Shown in pieces: positions 6,301 to 8,763 of a DNA stretch of 8,763 nt. The stretch lies in assembly GCA_938033975.1 (NCBI GenBank), contig CALHKJ010000287.1, positions 1 through 8,763 of the forward strand. The letters run 5' to 3'. This DNA is from an uncultured Saprospiraceae bacterium (GTDB lineage Bacteria; Bacteroidota; Bacteroidia; Chitinophagales; Saprospiraceae). The stretch's first letter is position 1. Every line of letters starts with the position of its first letter. The notes beneath the pieces were generated by a model. That model ran no database searches. It worked only from the letters and a program-made list of their open reading frames with translations, and had not been told where the DNA came from. The position numbers and the translations under genes are program-made.

Positions 6301-8763
6301 AGTAGTTTGAACTGCAGTCACCTGGCATGTTGGAAGATCAGAACCAACTACCGTTGTAAAGCAGGTAGATTGACATCCATTGGCATCTGTTACAGTAATC
6401 GTATAGTCACCAATCGCAAGACCACTTACTGAACTTGCAGTATCTCCGCTTGACCAATTGTAAGTGTAAGGTGCTTGACCTCCATTTGCATTCACTTCTG
6501 CAGTTCCGTTATCAGATCCACAAGTTGTAGGCTGACTAACTACTGTACATGTTGGAGCATTTGTGCTCGTCAATGTAACCTCAGTCATAGTTTGACATCC
6601 AGCTGCATCTGTTACAGTTACAGAATAAGTACCTGCTTGCAATTCTTCTATACGCTGTGTATCGAATCCGTTACTCCATAAGTATGAGTAACCTGGCACA
6701 CCTCCTGTAGTAGTTGCAAAAGCTTCCGCATTTGCTTCTCCACATGAAGCATCAGTTGGGATAATTTCTACCACCGGCATGTTACTAGCTTCAATCACAA
6801 TTGAACAAATTGACATACAGCCATTTGCATCAGTTACTGTTACTGAATACTCACCGTCTGCAAGACCAGAGATCAATTCTCCATCTTCTCCATTACTCCA
6901 CTGATAGCTATATGGTGCTACTCCATCTGTTACTCCAACCACTGCTCCACCATTTGTCAATCCACATGAAGTATCTGAACCACTGATGATACAAGTCATC
7001 GCATCAGCTGGCTCACTGATTGTAAATGTTTCTTGAGCGATACATCCATTTGCATCGGTTACTTCTACTGTATATTCTCCAGTGCTTACTCCTGTCAAGT
7101 CTTCAAGTGAAGTAAGGTTTGACCATGTGTAATTATATGGAGCTTGTCCATTTTCTATTGTGATATCAATTTCTCCTGAATCATCGCCGAAGCAAGTTAC
7201 ATCTGTTACAACTCCTGTGATAAACATTCCACAAGGTTGAACAAAAGCGCTATCCTCATCATCTTCAGATTGATCTCCATCATCATTACCAGGAGTACTG
7301 TCTGTATCTGGTAAGTCTGAACTTTCAACCTCTGCTGTATTGATATAGTTACCAGACTCATTTACAGTTGCATCAAAAGTAAATGTTTGTGTCTGGCCTG
7401 CATCGATTATCAATCCTGACCATACTATATCTGCTCCTGAGATTGAACCTCCATTTGAGATATTTGTAGGGTTTGAGAAACCTGTTGGAAGATGATCAAC
7501 TACTGTTACTCCAGTTGCATTAGCTAATCCAGTGTTTGCAACAGTGATTGTAAATGTCACTTGCTCACCAGCATTTGGCATATCGTTGTCTACCACCTTG
7601 TTAAGGCTCAAATCAGTTTCGTTGATTGGAATTACAATTATGTTATCCTCATCATCCTCTGATTGATCTCCATCATCATTGTTGATATCTGAATCAATAT
7701 CCGTCTGATCTGAATCAGTTACTTGTGCTATGTTTAGGTAGTCACCTTCAGTTTCTACTGTAGCATCGAAAGTCAATGTAACATTCTGCCCAGGCATCAC
7801 TGAAAGGTCTGACCATACTATTTCGTTATTATCATTTAGTACTCCATTATCACTAATGTTTCTTGGATCACTAAATCCAGATGGTAAGTGATCTGTTACT
7901 TCTACTCCAGTCGCAGCAAATGTTCCATAGTTTGAAAGCTCGATTGTAAACTGAACTGTCTCACCAACTATTGGAGAAGCATTGTCTACTCTCTTATCAA
8001 GTTCTAGATCAATTGGAGTAATCACCCCAGCATCTACTGTAAGATCAACATCTCCAGACAACATAGTGATAACATGTGATCTACCTGTAAGTGGATCTGC
8101 ATCACTATCTTCAAGATCACTCGGTCCAACATTTGGCATAACGAATGTGAATCCGTTTGGAATATCAAATTCTACAAAGTAATCACCTGGTACGACATCT
8201 TGGAAAATATAGTTTCCAGCATTGTCTGTACTCACAGTTGCTACAATCTGATTAGTGTTGGCATCGTACAGGTTCACAAGGATATCTACCAAAGGCACAT
8301 CACCTGTATCAAACAATTCTGATTGTCCACCCGGAGTATCAATCCAAACTTGATTACCAATTGTGATTGGTCTGTAAAGACCTGCATCCATATCAGTATT
8401 ATCTTCGTTAGGATTCAAATTAATTGCTTCACTTCTGTTAGTTGTTGCATTAAAGTCACTATCGATTTCATCATTCGTTCCTTGATCTGCTTTTGTTGTC
8501 TTGAATAAGAATCCAGGATTCACTTCAATGAAGTATGTTCCAGGAACAAGGTCAATAAATTCGTAGAAACCATCAGCATCTGTTGTAGTAGTTGCAATCG
8601 TCATACCTGAAGCATCTAATAATAATACTTCGATATTTGGCATAGCTTCTTCAGACGCAGCTTGAATTCCATCATAGTTTACATCATGCCATATATAGTT
8701 ACCAATGCTACCTAAAGCAACAGGCTCTATTGTAACTGAATCTTCATCATCTTCAGATTGGTC
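3337..8763 (-). CDS. Giant SprB-repeat surface adhesin with T9SS type A tail, 5' end missing
   Basis: The frame is open from the right edge to a TAG at 3337-3339, with 1808 residues visible; the N-terminus and signal peptide lie outside. The ATG at 8643 is internal, because 40 upstream codons continue the same SdrD B-like domain (GSIGNYIWHDVNYDG). Counting from 8763, modules are: DUF11 end 1-18; SdrD B-like 19-132 and 133-250; DUF11 251-380 and 381-510; ten SprB repeats 511-1255; DUF11 1256-1386; SdrD B-like 1387-1501 and 1502-1618; Fn3-like 1619-1722; T9SS type A sorting domain 1723-1808. All are extracellular beta-sandwich families. The protein is inferred to be a filamentous, probably Ca2+-stiffened adhesin, secreted by Sec and then T9SS. 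SprB itself drives gliding in Flavobacterium, but this protein is not a plain SprB orthologue: it carries DUF11 and SdrB modules and a different tail class. Gliding, biofilm or cell-cell adhesion are all possible. The reading frame is intact. Confidence 0.93.
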   Translation of the reverse strand, partial: DQSEDDEDSVTIEPVALGSIGNYIWHDVNYDGIQAASEEAMPNIEVLLLDASGMTIATTTTDADGFYEFIDLVPGTYFIEVNPGFLFKTTKADQGTNDEIDSDFNATTNRSEAINLNPNEDNTDMDAGLYRPITIGNQVWIDTPGGQSELFDTGDVPLVDILVNLYDANTNQIVATVSTDNAGNYIFQDVVPGDYFVEFDIPNGFTFVMPNVGPSDLEDSDADPLTGRSHVITMLSGDVDLTVDAGVITPIDLELDKRVDNASPIVGETVQFTIELSNYGTFAATGVEVTDHLPSGFSDPRNISDNGVLNDNNEIVWSDLSVMPGQNVTLTFDATVETEGDYLNIAQVTDSDQTDIDSDINNDDGDQSEDDEDNIIVIPINETDLSLNKVVDNDMPNAGEQVTFTITVANTGLANATGVTVVDHLPTGFSNPTNISNGGSISGADIVWSGLIIDAGQTQTFTFDATVNESGNYINTAEVESSDLPDTDSTPGNDDGDQSEDDEDSAFVQPCGMFITGVVTDVTCFGDDSGEIDITIENGQAPYNYTWSNLTSLEDLTGVSTGEYTVEVTDANGCIAQETFTISEPADAMTCIISGSDTSCGLTNGGAVVGVTDGVAPYSYQWSNGEDGELISGLADGEYSVTVTDANGCMSICSIVIEASNMPVVEIIPTDASCGEANAEAFATTTGGVPGYSYLWSNGFDTQRIEELQAGTYSVTVTDAAGCQTMTEVTLTSTNAPTCTVVSQPTTCGSDNGTAEVNANGGQAPYTYNWSSGDTASSVSGLAIGDYTITVTDANGCQSTCFTTVVGSDLPTCQVTAVQTTCGEANGSLTVTADGGVAPYTYQWTNGATSASNNGLDAGTYEVTVTDFNGCETICEGTIEASDIPVCSASANDTTCGEENGTAIVSVTGGQAPYQYAWSNGATAESVTGLAVGEYFVTVLDASACQTVCSVTIAASNTPECEIVGTDTACGAAIGTAAVSVSNGLAPYTYIWSNGMTTETITDLAAGVYTVVVTDANTCTTSCEVSIANTSGPVGSVEGVNTTCGEDNGQAIVTVTGGTAPYLYEWSDNSIGATVFGLEAGDYVVTITDGAGCSNTSSITIAVGNAPICSSSASATSCGLANGSASVSATGGVAPYTYAWSNGLTSQTITNVEAGDYLVTVTDAAGCQSMCLSSVASSQAITLSLEGENAGCGATNGSAIATAQGGAGGYSYAWSSGANSAFANNLSMGIHTVTVTDAAGCFEVASVEIVEMPCMIDLAISKLVDNPTQFVGGQVTFTVSVSNSGPNDATEVMIMDHLPAGYTNPTNFSHGGSYSGTDVVWENLSVPVGTLLNLSFDATITDVVDYMNTAEVMSALQIDVDSTPNNDNGDQSEDDESRVAVDPTPLSSIGDYVWNDTDGDGIQDPDELGISGATIKLTDSNMVPIATVVTDESGYYVFKNLFAGDYIIEVVPPILYELTQMNIGNMDDIDSDVDPDTRMTEVISLAPEQDIMNVDIGVYLPARIGNQVWLDKPGGTPNKFDAGDIKLEGVTVNLWDVALNKIVKTATTDVNGNYLFEVPSGSYAVEFLSPGNYSLIVPNAAGDDTLDSDPDPITRMTSAFNMLPGGVNLTIDAGYGITVPLEWLDFWGENRTNYNYLEWSVGNEYNVSHYEVERAFNNAYEFEYVGQVDAFGNEYDVVTYSYDDYQIDEVGLYYYRIKQIDLDGNFSYTEVVVIDVNAEKEDLTMLTVYPNPFGGDQLLNLNVTGNKIKEISGEVYDMKGTLISELTPEMSNIGIKNIQINLSNLPAGAYILRVKVGEMAFVEKITKF
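3340..3597 (-). other. T9SS type A C-terminal sorting domain
   Basis: The last 86 residues of the large protein. The box TVYPNPFGGDQ is followed by IKEISGEVYDMKGTLIS, then NLPAGAYILRVKVGEMAF and the end EKITKF. This is the TIGR04183-type pattern (YPNP, central Y/D-x-x-G turn, GxYxLRV, Lys-rich end). It directs outer-membrane passage by the Por/Spr machinery; type A tails are usually cleaved by the PorU sortase with linkage to lipopolysaccharide or release. Confidence 0.93.
3598..3909 (-). other. Fibronectin III-like domain before the sorting tail
   Basis: It opens with VPLEWLDFWGEN, then YLEWSVGNEYNVSHYEVER, later YYYRIKQIDLDGNFSY. The PLEW start, the W-x-x-x-x-E-x-N-x-x-x-[FY]-x-[VI]-E-R motif and the YYRIKQ-D-DG motif are the standard Fn3-like domain found just before many T9SS tails. 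It probably acts as a spacer or fold support for the tail. Confidence 0.8.
3910..4605 (-). repeat. C-terminal SdrD B-like pair (types A and B)
   Basis: Two tandem Cna-B/SdrD B-like domains: 4261-4605 starts SSIGDYVWNDTDGDGIQD and contains the canonical Ca2+ loop DTDGDG; 3910-4260 starts ARIGNQVWLDKPGG and contains FDAGDIKLEGVTVNLWD. Both contain the TD-x-x-G-x-Y-x-F strand and the D-x-DSD-x-D turn, and end in a DIGVY or DAGYG strand. They mirror, in the same order, the pair at 8014-8709. SdrD B domains in Staphylococcus bind Ca2+ and stiffen the stalk; the same role is inferred. Confidence 0.85.
4606..4998 (-). repeat. DUF11 domain 3 of the large protein
   Basis: 131 residues following the SprB array. 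It begins LAISKLVDNPTQFVGGQVTF, then NDATEVMIMDHLPAGYTNP and FDATITDVVDYMNTAEV, and ends with the acidic tag DNGDQSEDDES. This is the usual DUF11 pattern (K-x-VDN start, V-x-D-x-LP-x-G centre, TAEV end). It closes the SprB array on its C-terminal side. Confidence 0.88.
4999..7233 (-). repeat. Array of ten tandem SprB repeats
   Basis: Units, in reading order: 7000-7233, 6775-6999, 6553-6774, 6331-6552, 6109-6330, 5887-6108, 5665-5886, 5443-5664, 5221-5442, 4999-5220. The first is 78 residues, the second 75, the other eight exactly 74 (222 bp). The shared core is a TTCGxxNG motif, then GGxAPYxYxWSNG, then LxAGxYxVTVTDAxGC, with a short S/N-x-P linker between most units. Two cysteines (positions 11 and 60 of a unit) are present in all ten; a further pair (2 and 64) is present in six. 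DNA copies have drifted, so the array is not freshly amplified. These repeats form the adhesive stalk of SprB-family proteins. Confidence 0.95.
7234..8013 (-). repeat. Two tandem DUF11 domains, 130 residues each
   Basis: Units 7624-8013 and 7234-7623 are each 390 bp. Both begin with L-x-K-x-VDN-x-x-P-x-x-GE-x-V-x-FTI, continue with TGV-x-V-x-DHLP-[ST]-GFS and TFDATV, and end in the same acidic tag DDGDQSEDDED (7645-7677 and 7252-7284). DUF11 domains are Ig-like stalk modules of bacterial surface proteins. The tags may bind divalent cations at the domain joints, which is inference. Confidence 0.9.
8014..8763 (-). repeat. N-terminal DUF11 tail plus SdrD B-like pair
   Basis: The right edge starts inside the acidic tag of an earlier DUF11 domain (DQSEDDED at 8740-8763). 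It is followed by SdrD B-like type A (8368-8709; IGNYIWHDVNYDG, with Asn replacing Asp in the Ca2+ loop) and type B (8014-8367; IGNQVWIDTPGG, FDTGDVPLVDILVNLYD). This is the same module order as 3910-4998, showing a cassette duplication and that more DUF11 sequence lies upstream of the window. Confidence 0.85.

Noticed and set aside
4999..7233. Regularly spaced repeats as a CRISPR array
   Set aside because: The 222-bp period, continuous coding and diverged units show protein domain repeats, not short identical repeats with unique spacers.
3706..8508. Several plus-strand open frames of 60-83 codons antisense to the large gene
   Set aside because: They recur at similar places in the repeats (His-, Leu- or Cys-rich nonsense) and are shadows of the repeated coding sequence.
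8641..8643. ATG at 8643 as the start of the large gene
   Set aside because: Forty in-frame codons upstream encode the beginning of the same SdrD B-like domain and the end of a preceding DUF11, so the gene continues beyond the window.

Overview
The window carries parts of two large exported surface-protein genes, both on the minus strand, separated by about 635 bp of AT-rich non-coding DNA. The organism is almost certainly a member of the Bacteroidota. The evidence is a type IX secretion (T9SS) type A sorting domain at the C-terminus of the larger protein, arrays of SprB-type repeats, Bacteroidota-style SdrD B-like and DUF11 modules, low GC content and the lack of a Shine-Dalgarno site. The exact genus cannot be read from this window; a marine or gliding Cytophagia, Saprospiria or Flavobacteriia member would fit.

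Layout from right to left, which is the direction of transcription. From 8763 to 3337 runs a giant multidomain adhesin-like gene whose 5' end lies outside the window (1808 residues visible). It reads: end of a DUF11 domain, two SdrD B-like domains, two DUF11 domains of exactly 130 residues each, ten SprB repeats, a further DUF11, two more SdrD B-like domains, a fibronectin III-like domain and a T9SS type A tail. A U-tract hairpin at 3264-3297 probably ends its transcript. The spacer 2702-3336 holds no convincing gene but contains two abutting hairpins (2828-2874) followed on the minus strand by a T tract. From 2701 to the left edge runs a second secreted protein gene (900 codons visible, 3' end missing) with its own signal peptide, several DUF11-like regions, one SprB repeat and the start of a HYR-like domain.

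The two proteins share module families (DUF11 with a K-x-VDN-x-x-P-x-x-G start motif, and SprB), so they look like neighbouring members of a surface adhesin family exported by Sec and, for the large one, anchored or released by T9SS. No enzyme, defence, mobile or CRISPR element is visible. The points worth attention are the architecture of the large protein (a duplicated DUF11-SdrB-SdrB cassette around the SprB array, zero-indel 222-bp periodicity, co-varying cysteine pairs, SprB repeats coupled to a type A rather than type B tail) and the structured spacer. I see no clear evidence of a wholly new system.
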